Part shown: piece by piece, positions 1-8,175 of the stretch
How the letters are laid out: each line of letters opens with the position of its first letter
How positions within the stretch are numbered: position 1 is the stretch's first letter
NCBI RefSeq assembly: GCF_017676345.1
Contig: NZ_JAFFZM010000023.1
Span: 1-64,000, forward strand
Source: Streptomyces smyrnaeus
Lineage (GTDB): Bacteria; Actinomycetota; Actinomycetes; Streptomycetales; Streptomycetaceae
Length of the DNA: 64,000 nt
Direction: 5' to 3'
Translations under genes and position numbers: made by a program
The notes under the pieces: generated by a model
Told to the model about the DNA's origin: nothing
Database searches by the model: none
Seen by the model: only the letters and a program-made list of their open reading frames with translations

Positions 1-17
1 CCCTCACGCCTCACGCC

Positions 18-1619
18 TCACTCCGTGCGACGGATCGCCCGGCCCGGCAGGGCGTCGGTGCGGCGGCCCTCCTCGATGACCGGCTGACCGGCGACGAAGA
101 CGTAGGGGATGCCGGCCGGGAGGGAGCGGGGCTCGGCGAACGTGGCCGTGGCCGCGACCGTCTCCGGGTCGAAGAGCACCAGGTCCGCCACGTACCCCTC
201 GCGTACCACGCCCCGGTCGGGGAGGCGGAGGCGGGCCGCCGGGCGGCCGGTGAGGTGGGCGACGCACTCCTCCAGGGAGAGAACGCCCAACTCACGTACA
301 TACCGGCCCAGGTACTGCGGAAAGGTGCCGTAGGCCCGCGGGTGGGGCTTGGCGCCCTGGAGGATGCCGTCGCTGCCGCCGGTGTGCACCCGGTGCCGCA
401 TGATGGCCCGCACGTTCTCCTCGTGGCCGACGTGCTGCAGGATCGTCGAGCCGAGCCGGTCCTCGGTCAGCAGCCGCAGCGCCGTCTCCCACGGCTCCTC
501 GCCGCGCAGCGCCGCGGACTGAGCGACCGTACGGCCCACATGGTCGGCCAGCGCGTCATGGCTGACGCCGGAGATCTCGATGGTGTCCCACTCGATCGGC
601 ACCCCGTGGCAGCCGTCGGCGCCCTCCACCTCCATGACGTGCCGGATCCGGGCCGCCGTCGCGGGGTCGGCCAGCCGCGCCAGCGTCGCCTCGGGGCCGC
701 CCTCGTTGGCCCAGCTCGGCAGCATGGCGGCCAGCGTGGTGCAGCCCGGGGTGTAGGGGTAGGTGTCCAGAGTGATGTCGGCACCGTGCGCCAGCGCCTC
801 GTCGAGAAGGGCCAGCAGCTCGGGCCCCCGGCCCCGGTTGACGCCGAAGTTCATGGTGGCGTGCGCCAGATGGAGCGCGCAGCCCGCCTCGCGGGTGAGC
901 GCCACCATCTCCGTGTACGCCTCCAGCGCACCGGCACCGTAGGAGCGGTGGTGGGGGCAGTAGTAGCCGTCGTAGGCGGCCACCACCCGGCACAGCTCGG
1001 TCAGCTCCGCGTCCGAGGCGAACATCCCGGGGGTGTACGTCAGTCCTGACGACATGCCCACCGCGCCCTGTGCCATCCCCTCGGCGACCAGGCGCTTCAT
1101 GGTGGCGAGCTCGTCCGCGGTGGCCGGGCGGTCGTCCCAGCCCATGGCCAGCATCCGGACGCTGCCCTGCGGGATCAGATAGGCGGCGTTGACGGCCGTG
1201 CCCTGCCGGTCGATCCGGTCCAGATAGCCGCCGACGGTGCGCCAGTCGAAGTCGATGTCGCTGCCGTCGCCGTTCCAGCCGGTGATGGCCTCCCGGATCG
1301 CCGCCAGGGTGGTCTCGTCGACGGGCGCGTAGGAGAGCCCGTCCTGACCCAGCACCTCCAGGGTGACCCCCTGGGCCACCTTCGCGGTGTGCTCCGGGTC
1401 CCGTAGGACGGCCAGGTCCGAATGGGCGTGCATGTCGATGAAGCCCGGCGCCAGGGCGAGGCCGTCGGCGTCGACCGTGCTGGTGCGCGGGCCGCTCGGG
1501 CGTGGCTCGCCCTCGGGGGAGAGCCGTACGATGCGGCCCTCGCTGACGACGACATCCGCCCGGAAGGCGGGGGCGCCCGTCCCGTCGATGACACGGGCGT
1601 CGCGGATGACCAGATCCAT
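18..1619 (-). CDS. N-acyl-D-amino-acid deacylase (D-aminoacylase)
   Basis: Predicted cytoplasmic zinc amidohydrolase that splits N-acyl-D-amino acids into a carboxylate and the free D-amino acid. The 533-residue product opens with MDLVIRDARVIDGTG, the small beta domain of this superfamily, then the metal motif GFIDMHAHSD (His64, His66). Later PHHRSYGAG, LHLAHATMNFG and TGGSDGI supply the remaining His/Asp positions expected of the family, and the length is normal. The reading frame is open far upstream, but homology and an ATG with GAGG 13 bases ahead fix the start here. It begins 14 bases after the stop of the deaminase-like gene, so the two should be cotranscribed. Specificity (D-Glu, D-Asp or broad) cannot be read from sequence. 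Confidence 0.9.
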   Translation of the reverse strand: MDLVIRDARVIDGTGAPAFRADVVVSEGRIVRLSPEGEPRPSGPRTSTVDADGLALAPGFIDMHAHSDLAVLRDPEHTAKVAQGVTLEVLGQDGLSYAPVDETTLAAIREAITGWNGDGSDIDFDWRTVGGYLDRIDRQGTAVNAAYLIPQGSVRMLAMGWDDRPATADELATMKRLVAEGMAQGAVGMSSGLTYTPGMFASDAELTELCRVVAAYDGYYCPHHRSYGAGALEAYTEMVALTREAGCALHLAHATMNFGVNRGRGPELLALLDEALAHGADITLDTYPYTPGCTTLAAMLPSWANEGGPEATLARLADPATAARIRHVMEVEGADGCHGVPIEWDTIEISGVSHDALADHVGRTVAQSAALRGEEPWETALRLLTEDRLGSTILQHVGHEENVRAIMRHRVHTGGSDGILQGAKPHPRAYGTFPQYLGRYVRELGVLSLEECVAHLTGRPAARLRLPDRGVVREGYVADLVLFDPETVAATATFAEPRSLPAGIPYVFVAGQPVIEEGRRTDALPGRAIRRTE

Positions 1620-1633
1620 GGTGGGCACCGGCC

Positions 1634-2962
1634 TCAGAAGAAGGTACGGATCAGTTCGGTGACCGTGCCGTCGGCGTCGACGACGGGGATCACCTGCCAC
1701 TTGTCGAAGATGGTGCAGGGATGGGACATCCCCAGGCCCACCCACTCGCCGACCTCCAGATCGACCCCTTCGTCCACCCGCAGCCGCGCATGCTGGTCGT
1801 TCAGCCCGGTCACGGTGAGCCCGGCGGCCGAGCGCACGGACCCTGCCCCGGTGCCCCGCACCAACTGCGCCTCGGGGAGCTCCAGATCGAAGGCGGCGTC
1901 CCGCTTGCCCGCGTTGAGGAACGCCTGCCCGGGCTCGGGCCGGGAGACGACCTGTGTCCACAGCGTGAACGCGGCCTGCAGCGCCCCCTCGTCGGGCTGT
2001 CGGTTGAACGGCGTCAGCCTGCGGTAGTGGCCGTCGTCGTGGGAGACATAGGCGCCCGAGCGCAGCAGCTTGAGGGCGGGGGCCGACAGTTCGGGCAGTG
2101 CGGTGAAGGCCTCGGCGACCGCGTCGAACCATGCGCTGCCGCCCGCGCTGACGACGATCTCGTCGAGCCCCGCGAAGCGCCCCTCCGCGTCGAAGGCGAC
2201 GGCCAGGTCGGTCAGGCGCCGCAGCCACCCGCGTACCGCCGCCAGATCGGCGTCGGGTACCTCGCCCTCGTAGCCCGCGACGCCCACCAGCCGCAGCGTG
2301 CCGGTGGCGGCCACCGCGTCGGCGACGGCGGCGCACTCGGCCTCGGTACGCGCTCCGGTGCGTGCGCCGTCTCCGGCGCCGAGCTCCACCACGACCTCCA
2401 GCCGGCGCCGGGCGCCGGCCGCGCGCAGGGCCTCGTCCATGAGGGCGACACCGCGCGGGGAGTCGACGTAGCAGATGACGCGGAAGTCGGGGTCGGCGTC
2501 GAGCTCGGCGGCGAGCCAGCGCAGCGCCGCCGCGTCCACCACCTCGTTGGCGAGGAAGATCCGAGCGATGCCGTGTGCCCTGGCCACCCGCACCTGGTGC
2601 GGTACGGCCAGTGTGATGCCCCAGGCGCCGTGCTGGAGCTGGCGGGCGAACAGCTGCGGCGCCATGGAGGTCTTGCCGTGCGGCGCGAAGGCGAGGCCGT
2701 GGCGTGCGGAGTAGTCGGCGAGCGCGACGAGGTTGTGCTCCAGGCGCTCGGCCGACAGCGCGAGGACCGGTGTGCTGAAACCGCCGGTGAACAGGGAGCG
2801 GCGCTCGGCGGCCAGCTCGCCGAGTGTGGTGCCCGGGGCGACGTCGAGGGGCAGCCCCTTGAAGCGGTGGTCGACGGGCTCGTCGGCGAGGCGGGCGACC
2901 GCCGCCGTGGCGGCGTGAGCTAGGTCGTTGCCCTGGTCGGGGGAGGGGGCGGGGGCTGCCAT
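1634..2962 (-). CDS. D-serine deaminase-like PLP enzyme (alanine racemase N-terminal fold)
   Basis: Predicted PLP- and metal-dependent D-amino-acid deaminase/dehydratase or D-threonine-aldolase relative, 442 residues. The N-terminal barrel carries FAPHGKTSM, whose Lys97 should form the Schiff base with PLP. The C-terminal beta domain ends with GMSHPCTIFDKW, the His/Cys metal-ligand pair typical of eukaryotic-type D-serine dehydratases. The start is the ATG with GGAG 8 bases upstream; an extra 39 codons upstream are open but not conserved in character. First gene of a minus-strand operon with D-aminoacylase, which would feed it free D-amino acids. The divergent operon contains RidA, which deals with the imines such enzymes release. 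Confidence 0.85.
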   Translation of the reverse strand: MAAPAPSPDQGNDLAHAATAAVARLADEPVDHRFKGLPLDVAPGTTLGELAAERRSLFTGGFSTPVLALSAERLEHNLVALADYSARHGLAFAPHGKTSMAPQLFARQLQHGAWGITLAVPHQVRVARAHGIARIFLANEVVDAAALRWLAAELDADPDFRVICYVDSPRGVALMDEALRAAGARRRLEVVVELGAGDGARTGARTEAECAAVADAVAATGTLRLVGVAGYEGEVPDADLAAVRGWLRRLTDLAVAFDAEGRFAGLDEIVVSAGGSAWFDAVAEAFTALPELSAPALKLLRSGAYVSHDDGHYRRLTPFNRQPDEGALQAAFTLWTQVVSRPEPGQAFLNAGKRDAAFDLELPEAQLVRGTGAGSVRSAAGLTVTGLNDQHARLRVDEGVDLEVGEWVGLGMSHPCTIFDKWQVIPVVDADGTVTELIRTFF

Positions 2963-2994
2963 GCGGTCTCCGTGGAAGATCCGTAGAAGAAGAT

Positions 2995-3011
2995 GTTGCA
3001 TATGTTGCAAC
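2995..3011. promoter_or_regulatory. Inverted repeat GTTGCA-N5-TGCAAC, likely operator of the divergent D-amino-acid genes
   Basis: A perfect 6-base inverted repeat with a 5-base centre lies 33 bases upstream of the deaminase start and about 150 bases upstream of the PfkB start. It is the only strong palindrome in this divergent promoter. A degenerate further half (TTGCG) lies at 3017-3021. The neighbouring IclR-family gene is the natural candidate regulator; that link is inference. Confidence 0.5.
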
Positions 3012-3016
3012 GTCCA

Positions 3017-3046
3017 TTGCGTATGACGCTTACCGCTGTCTAGCAT
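3017..3046 (+). promoter_or_regulatory. Possible promoter of the PfkB-IclR-RidA operon
   Basis: TTGCGT (3017-3022) and TAGCAT (3041-3046) are separated by 18 bases and resemble a primary-sigma -35/-10 pair. They lie about 115 bases upstream of the GTG start and directly beside the inverted repeat, so a repressor bound there could occlude this promoter. Confidence 0.35.
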
Positions 3047-3159
3047 CCCGCGGAACGGCCGGTCAATGGAACCGGACATCCGAGGATCCGGGCACCTGCC
3101 GATCCGGAACAGCAGCCGATGAGCCGACGTACGAGCGGCAGCGAGGAGCAGGACCCGTC

Positions 3160-4347
3160 GTGACCACCACCCCCGACACCGACGTCGTCTGCCTGGGCGA
3201 GTCCATGGTCACGTTCCTGCCCTCCCGCCCGGGACCCCTCGCCGACGTGCCCTCCTTCGACCGCGCGATCGGCGGCGCGGAGTCGAACGTCGCCTGCACG
3301 CTGGCCCGCGCCGGACACCGCGCCCGCTGGGTCAGCCGGGTGGGCACCGACGGCTTCGGCGACCACCTGGTCCGTGAGATCGCCGCGCACGGCGTGGACA
3401 CTACGGTCGTCGAACGCGACCCCGTGCGGCCCACCGGCATCTACTTCCGCACCGACGGCGAGCGCGCCACCGGCGCCGACAGCGTCGCGCCCGGCCCCCG
3501 CGCACTCTCCGAAGTGCTCTACTACCGCGCCGGATCGGCCGCCTCGGCCATGTCCCCGGCCAACGTCCCCTCCCGTGCCGTCCACGCCGGACAGGTGCTG
3601 CACCTGACCGGGATCACCGCGGCCCTCTCCGCCGACTGCCTCGCGCTGATGCGGGCCCTCACCTCCGACCGCACTCCCACCGGCACCCCCCGGCCTCTGG
3701 TCTCCTTCGACGTCAACTACCGCGTCGAGCTGTGGCGCACCGCTGCCCGGTCCGGTGCCCCCGGGGAGCCCGGCACTTCCGGGGCCGAGGTCCTGCACGA
3801 ACTCGCCCGGCACAGCGACATCGTCTTCGTCGGCGAGGACGAGGCAGCCGCCGCCTGGGGGGTGACGGGAGGCCCGGAGGCCGTACGGGAGGCGCTGCAC
3901 GAGCCCTCGGTGCTCGTCGTCAAGCAGGGCGACGCCGGAGCCACCGCGTTCGTCGGGGACGCCGGGGCCACCGGGGACGCCGGGGACGCCGGGGACGCCG
4001 GGGAAACTGCCGCCGTCTTCGCGCCCGCGCTGAAGGTGGATGTCGTCTCCCCCGTGGGCGCGGGCGACGCCTTCGCCGCCGGCTTCCTGGCCGGGACCCT
4101 GCGCGGGCTGCCGGTACGCGAACGGCTGCGGCACGGGCACCTGATGGCCGCAGCGGCGCTCACGGATGCCGGCGACCTCGCAGCGCCGCCGGCCCGCGAG
4201 GTCGCCGACCGGCTGGCGGCCCTCGACGACGAGAGCTGGGGGAGACTGCGGCTGGGCCCCGGCTGGACGGCAGGTGGGCCGCAGACCGCAGTCGCCGGGC
4301 GGGCCGGCCGGCCCGGCGAACAGGAGCCGGAGGTACGTTCCGTATGA
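3160..4347 (+). CDS. PfkB-family carbohydrate kinase (2-keto-3-deoxygluconate kinase-like)
   Basis: Cytoplasmic ribokinase-family ATP-dependent kinase, 395 residues, phosphorylating a sugar or sugar acid. VCLGESMVTFLP and GGAESNVACTLARAG form the N-terminal substrate region. SPVGAGDAFAAGFLAG is PfkB signature 2 with the catalytic Asp. GTG start preceded by GAGGAGCAGGA. Residues about 265-283 form a Gly-Asp-Ala repeat encoded by tandem GGGGACGCC units, an insertion not needed for the fold. The stop overlaps the IclR start (ATGA), implying translational coupling. Its role in a D-amino-acid locus is unclear; KDG kinase-like proteins recur in such clusters, but the substrate is not proven. Confidence 0.85.
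   Translation: MTTTPDTDVVCLGESMVTFLPSRPGPLADVPSFDRAIGGAESNVACTLARAGHRARWVSRVGTDGFGDHLVREIAAHGVDTTVVERDPVRPTGIYFRTDGERATGADSVAPGPRALSEVLYYRAGSAASAMSPANVPSRAVHAGQVLHLTGITAALSADCLALMRALTSDRTPTGTPRPLVSFDVNYRVELWRTAARSGAPGEPGTSGAEVLHELARHSDIVFVGEDEAAAAWGVTGGPEAVREALHEPSVLVVKQGDAGATAFVGDAGATGDAGDAGDAGETAAVFAPALKVDVVSPVGAGDAFAAGFLAGTLRGLPVRERLRHGHLMAAAALTDAGDLAAPPAREVADRLAALDDESWGRLRLGPGWTAGGPQTAVAGRAGRPGEQEPEVRSV
3955..4003 (+). repeat. In-frame minisatellite GGGGACGCC inside the kinase gene
   Basis: Four exact 9-base units (one at 3955-3963, three in tandem at 3973-3999) plus a partial unit encode Gly-Asp-Ala repeats. The unit length keeps the frame, so copy number could vary without breaking the gene. 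Confidence 0.8.
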
Positions 4348-5138
4348 GTCAGACCGTCGATCGGGCGCTGAGCATTCTGCCGCTACTGGCCGAGGGACCC
4401 GCCAATCTGGAGCAGGTCGCGGCCCGCCTGGACGTGCACAAGTCGACGGCGCTGCGGCTGCTGCGCACCCTGCACGAGCACGGCATGGTCTACCGCCAGG
4501 CCGACCAGCGCTACCGGCTCGGCGCCCGGCTGTTCGCCCTCGCGCAGCAGGCCATGGAGAACCTCGACATCCGCGAGATCGCCCACCCGCACCTGGCCGA
4601 ACTCAACGCGGCCTGCGGGCACACCGTGCACCTCGCCGTCCACGAGGAGGGCGAGGTCCTCTACATCGACAAGGTCGAGAGCCGCTACCCGGTACGGATG
4701 TACTCGCGCATCGGCAAGCCCGTCGCCATCACCGTCGCCGCCGTGGCCAAACTGCTGCTCGCCGATCTGCCCGAGCCGGAACGGCGCGCCGTCGCCGAAC
4801 GGCTCGACTACCCCCGGTACACGTCCCGCTCGACGCCCGACGCCACCGCGTTCCTCGCGGAGCTGGCCAAGGTGCGCGAGCAGGGCTGGGCCACCGACCT
4901 CGGTGGCCACGAGGAGTCCATCAACTGCGTCGCGGCGCCCGTCCGCGGCGCCGAGGGGCGGGTGGTGGCGGCCATGTCGGTCTCCGCGCCGAACGTGGTC
5001 GTCTCCGCCGACGAACTCCTTTCCCTGCTGCCCCGCGTACGCCGGACCGCTGAGGCCATCAGCGCCGAGTACACGGGACAACCGGCCCGCCCCCAGCACC
5101 CACCACAGCAACCGAGAAACAAGAGAGCCGCACCATGA
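4344..5138 (+). CDS. IclR-family transcriptional regulator
   Basis: DNA-binding regulator of 264 residues. The N-terminal winged helix-turn-helix is visible as LEQVAARLDVHKSTALRLLRTL (about residues 18-39), followed by the IclR effector domain (HLAVHEEGEVLYIDKVES, RIGKPVAITVAAVAKLLLA, ESINCVAAPVR). The ATG overlaps the kinase stop by four bases and its own stop overlaps the RidA start in the same way, so kinase, regulator and RidA form one coupled unit. It probably senses a catabolite of the pathway and acts at the inverted repeat near 3000. The tail is a Pro/Gln-rich extension. Confidence 0.93.
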   Translation: MSQTVDRALSILPLLAEGPANLEQVAARLDVHKSTALRLLRTLHEHGMVYRQADQRYRLGARLFALAQQAMENLDIREIAHPHLAELNAACGHTVHLAVHEEGEVLYIDKVESRYPVRMYSRIGKPVAITVAAVAKLLLADLPEPERRAVAERLDYPRYTSRSTPDATAFLAELAKVREQGWATDLGGHEESINCVAAPVRGAEGRVVAAMSVSAPNVVVSADELLSLLPRVRRTAEAISAEYTGQPARPQHPPQQPRNKRAAP

Positions 5139-5548
5139 GCGAGAAGCTTGCCAAGACCGCCCTCACCCCGGCCACGCACACCACGCCGCCCGCGAAGTTC
5201 TCGCACGGCGTCCGCAAGGGGAACATCCTCCAGGTCGCCGGGCAGGTCGGGTTCGGTCCCGCGGTCGAGGGCCAGGCCCCGACGCCGGTCGGCCCCGGGC
5301 TGCGGGAGCAGACCCTGCAGACCCTCGCCAACGTGGCGGCCATCCTCAAGGAGGGCGGCGCGAGCTGGGAGGACGCGATGATGCTTCGCGTCTATCTGAC
5401 GGACACCGCGCACTTCGCGGAGTTCAACGAGATCTACAACGAGTACTTCGCCTCCCTCCAGGAGGCTCCGGCCGCCCGTACGACGGTGTACGTCGGCCTT
5501 CCCGCCGGTCTTCTGGTCGAGATCGACGCGCTCGCCGTCCTCGGCTGA
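5135..5548 (+). CDS. RidA-family enamine/imine deaminase
   Basis: Small cytoplasmic YjgF/YER057c/UK114 protein, 137 residues, that hydrolyses reactive enamine/imine intermediates such as 2-aminoacrylate released by PLP dehydratases. KGNILQVAGQVGF, TLQTLANVAAIL and AARTTVYVGLPAGLLVEIDALA are typical. The last carries the conserved Arg that binds the substrate carboxylate and the terminal acidic residue. ATG overlaps the IclR stop. Its presence beside a D-serine-deaminase-like enzyme fits a detoxifying role in the same pathway. Confidence 0.93.
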   Translation: MSEKLAKTALTPATHTTPPAKFSHGVRKGNILQVAGQVGFGPAVEGQAPTPVGPGLREQTLQTLANVAAILKEGGASWEDAMMLRVYLTDTAHFAEFNEIYNEYFASLQEAPAARTTVYVGLPAGLLVEIDALAVLG

Positions 5549-5563
5549 GCCCTTCCTCCGCCC

Positions 5564-5598
5564 CCCTCCCCCCTGGGGCCGCTGTGCCCGGGGGAGGG
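5564..5598 (+). other. Intercistronic GC hairpin between RidA and permease
   Basis: CCCTCCCCC pairs with GGGGGAGGG across a 17-base loop. There is no U-tract, so it is more likely a partial terminator or mRNA-stability element that lowers permease expression than a full stop. Confidence 0.4.
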
Positions 5599-5635
5599 TC
5601 CGGGCCCCCTCCCAGCACCGAACAACGGAGTTCCC

Positions 5636-7099
5636 ATGCTGCTCGCCGACAAGGCGGCACCGCCCCATACGGGCGGCCTGCTCGCGCTCATACCCGGGAC
5701 CGGGGGCCTGCTCACCGTGGCGGCCCTCGGCATCGTCCTGCTGCTCGTACTGATCATCAAGGTCCGCCTCCAGCCGTTCGTCGCGCTGCTCGCCGTCTCC
5801 ATCGCGGTGGGGCTGGGGGCGGGTCTGTCCGTCACCGAACTGTTCGGCACCGTCCAGAAGTCCGACGCCGTCTCGATGATCGAGTCGGGGATGGGCGGCA
5901 TTCTCGGGCACGTCGCCATCATCATCGGTCTGGGCACCATGCTGGGAGCGATTCTGGAGGTCAGCGGCGGTGCCGAGGCGCTGTCGGCGCGGCTGCTGGG
6001 ACTGTTCGGCGAGCGGCGCGCGCCGCTCGCCATGGGGCTGACCGGTCTGATCTTCGGTATCCCCGTCTTCTTCGACGTCGGCATCTTCGTGCTGGCGCCC
6101 ATCATCTACGCGGCGGCCAAGCGCAGCGGCAAGTCGATCCTCCTGTACTGCATGCCGATGCTGGCGGGACTGTCGATGACGCACGCGTTCCTGCCCCCGC
6201 ACCCGGGCCCGGTGGCCGCGGCCGGGCTGCTGGACGTGGAACTGGGCTGGGTCATCCTGATGGGCGTCGTCTGCGGCATCCCCGCCGTCCTCGCCGCCTG
6301 GGCGTACGCGGCCTGGATCGGCAACCGGCTCTTCGTCGAGGTGCCGCAGGACATGCTGGAGGCCGCTGAGGAGGCCAAGCGTGCCGTCGCGGCCGAGAAG
6401 CGGACGCTCGGCACCGACGGGGAGGCCGGGCCCGTCGCCCTCGGAACGGTGCTGACCATCATCGGTACGCCGCTGATACTGATTCTGGCGGCCACCTTCT
6501 CCTCCCTCGCGCTGGATCCCTCGACGCTCCGCTCCGTCATCGAGTTCGTCGGGCACCCGTTCGTGGCGCTGACCATTGCACTGCTGCTGTCGTACTACCT
6601 GCTGGGGCTGCGCCAGGGCTGGAGCCGCAAGTCCCTGGAGACGGTCTCCACCGCCTCGCTCAAGCCGGTCGGCAACATCCTGCTGGTCGTCGGTGCGGGT
6701 GGTGTCTTCGGCGCCGTCCTGCAGGGCTCCGGTGTCGCGCAGGCCCTCGCCGACGTGTTCGGGGACGCGGGGCTGCCGGTGATCGTGCTGGCGTATCTGA
6801 TCTCGCTGGTGCTGCGGGTGGCGCAGGGTTCGGCGACGGTCGCCATCGTCACCACCGCGGGCATCGTGGCGCCGCTGCTGGCCCAGAGCGACCCCTCGCA
6901 GGCGCACCTCGCGCTGGTCATCATGGCGATCTCGGCGGGGTCGATCTTCGCCTCGCACGTCAACGACGGCGGGTTCTGGATGGTCTCGAAGTACTTCGGC
7001 ATCTCCGAGCGGGACACGCTCGCGTCGTGGACGGTGCTGGAGTCCGTGCTCTCGATCGCCGGCTTCGCGGTGGCGGCGGTGGTGAGCATCTTCGTCTAG
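5636..7099 (+). CDS. GntP-family permease (DsdX/gluconate permease type)
   Basis: Integral membrane proton symporter of 487 residues with about a dozen hydrophobic segments. Family hallmarks are GLGTMLGAILEVSGGAEAL, GIPVFFDVGIFVLAPI, MTHAFLPPHPGPVAAA and SHVNDGGFWMVSKYF. GntP members include gluconate permeases and DsdX, a D-serine importer. Beside D-aminoacylase and a D-serine-deaminase-like enzyme, import of a D-amino acid or N-acyl-D-amino acid is the better guess, although the sugar-acid kinase leaves gluconate open. Last gene of the plus-strand operon, closed by a strong terminator. Confidence 0.9.
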   Translation: MLLADKAAPPHTGGLLALIPGTGGLLTVAALGIVLLLVLIIKVRLQPFVALLAVSIAVGLGAGLSVTELFGTVQKSDAVSMIESGMGGILGHVAIIIGLGTMLGAILEVSGGAEALSARLLGLFGERRAPLAMGLTGLIFGIPVFFDVGIFVLAPIIYAAAKRSGKSILLYCMPMLAGLSMTHAFLPPHPGPVAAAGLLDVELGWVILMGVVCGIPAVLAAWAYAAWIGNRLFVEVPQDMLEAAEEAKRAVAAEKRTLGTDGEAGPVALGTVLTIIGTPLILILAATFSSLALDPSTLRSVIEFVGHPFVALTIALLLSYYLLGLRQGWSRKSLETVSTASLKPVGNILLVVGAGGVFGAVLQGSGVAQALADVFGDAGLPVIVLAYLISLVLRVAQGSATVAIVTTAGIVAPLLAQSDPSQAHLALVIMAISAGSIFASHVNDGGFWMVSKYFGISERDTLASWTVLESVLSIAGFAVAAVVSIFV

Positions 7100-7130
7100 C
7101 CGTACGGCCGTTCGGCCGCCCGCGTGCGTC

Positions 7131-7172
7131 GCGCCCCCGGAATCTCTTCTCCCGATTCCGGGGGCGCTCTTG
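7131..7172 (+). terminator. Rho-independent-type terminator after the permease
   Basis: A perfect 14-base stem (GCGCCCCCGGAATC with GATTCCGGGGGCGC) and 9-base loop, followed by TCTTGT. It is a clean end for the D-amino-acid operon. Confidence 0.85.
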
Positions 7173-7251
7173 TGGTGGGCGGCAACTGGCCCAAGAATGC
7201 ACGGCGTCAAGACCGAACGAACCTTCGGTATCAAGAGAGGAACCCCCACCT

Positions 7252-8106
7252 GTGAACAGACCTCTCGCACTCTCCCTGTCCACGGCCTTCCTCGGTGCCG
7301 CGGCGCTCACCGGCGTCTCCGCGGCACCCGCGGCGGCCGCCCCGGCGCCCGCACCCGGCCCGGCCAAGCAGGCGGCCCCCTCCTTCGAGGGCACCGTGGC
7401 GCTCAGCAACTGCTCGGGCTCCGTCGTCAAGATGCCCAACTCCCGGCCCGGCGACCGGGCGCTCGTCCTGTCCAACGGCCACTGCCTGGAGACGGGCATG
7501 CCCCGGCCCGGCCAGGTCGTCAAGGACCAGCCGTCCAGCCGCTCCTTCACCCTCCTGAAGGCGAACGGCAGCAACGCGGGCACCGTCCGCGCCAGCAAGA
7601 TCGCCTACGCGACGATGACCGACACCGACGTCTCGCTCTACGAAGTCCGCTCGACCTACCAGGAGATCGAGTCGAGGTTCGGCGTCAAGGCGCTCGACGT
7701 GGAGACGGCCCACCCCGCCCAGGGCCGGAACATCACCGTCGTCTCCGGCTACTGGAAAGAGAAGTACGGGTGCGCCGTCGACGGCTTCGCGTACCGGCTC
7801 AAGGAAGACGGCTGGACGATGAAGGACTCCATCCGCTACACGGCGGACTGCCGGACCAAGGGCGGCACTTCCGGCTCTCCCGTCATCGACAACGCCACCG
7901 GCAAGGTCGTCGGTGTCAACAACACGCGCAACGAGGACGGCGAGCGCTGCGCGCTCAACAACCCCTGCGAGGTGGACGAGAACGGGCGGGTCACCGTCCA
8001 CCCGGGGATCGGCTACGGCCAGCAGACCTACATCATCGCGCCCTGCGTGGGCGAGGGGAACAAGATCGACCTCAACCGCGCGGGCTGCACGCTCCCCAAG
8101 CCGTAA
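7252..8106 (+). CDS. Secreted trypsin-like serine protease, paralogue 1
   Basis: Exported 284-residue S1/V8-like protease. GTG start with AGAGAGGA upstream; signal peptide VNRPLALSLSTAFLGAAALTG ending near ...AAPAAAA. Catalytic triad candidates are His77 in LSNGHC, Asp124 or Asp126 in MTDTDVSLYE, and Ser207 in KGGTSGSPV. Paired Cys residues (about 54/78, 174/200 and later ones) suggest disulphides suited to the outside of the cell. The next gene is a close copy. The longer open frame reaching back into the permease gene is not used. Confidence 0.88.
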   Translation: MNRPLALSLSTAFLGAAALTGVSAAPAAAAPAPAPGPAKQAAPSFEGTVALSNCSGSVVKMPNSRPGDRALVLSNGHCLETGMPRPGQVVKDQPSSRSFTLLKANGSNAGTVRASKIAYATMTDTDVSLYEVRSTYQEIESRFGVKALDVETAHPAQGRNITVVSGYWKEKYGCAVDGFAYRLKEDGWTMKDSIRYTADCRTKGGTSGSPVIDNATGKVVGVNNTRNEDGERCALNNPCEVDENGRVTVHPGIGYGQQTYIIAPCVGEGNKIDLNRAGCTLPKP

Positions 8107-8175
8107 CGCGTCATCGCTGTACGGACGTTGGGGCGGTTCCATCCCAGTCGCACTACCCGGAAGAATGAGGAGTAC

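Noticed and set aside
18..3017. A single 999-codon minus-strand frame covering both D-aminoacylase and the deaminase region
   Set aside because: Only its last 533 codons look like protein; the upstream part is the GC-biased shadow of the deaminase gene, which has its own PLP motif in another frame.
4808..7270. An 820-codon minus-strand frame opposite IclR, RidA and the permease
   Set aside because: Composition is His/Arg/Gln-rich with no domain, and the plus-strand genes have clear motifs.
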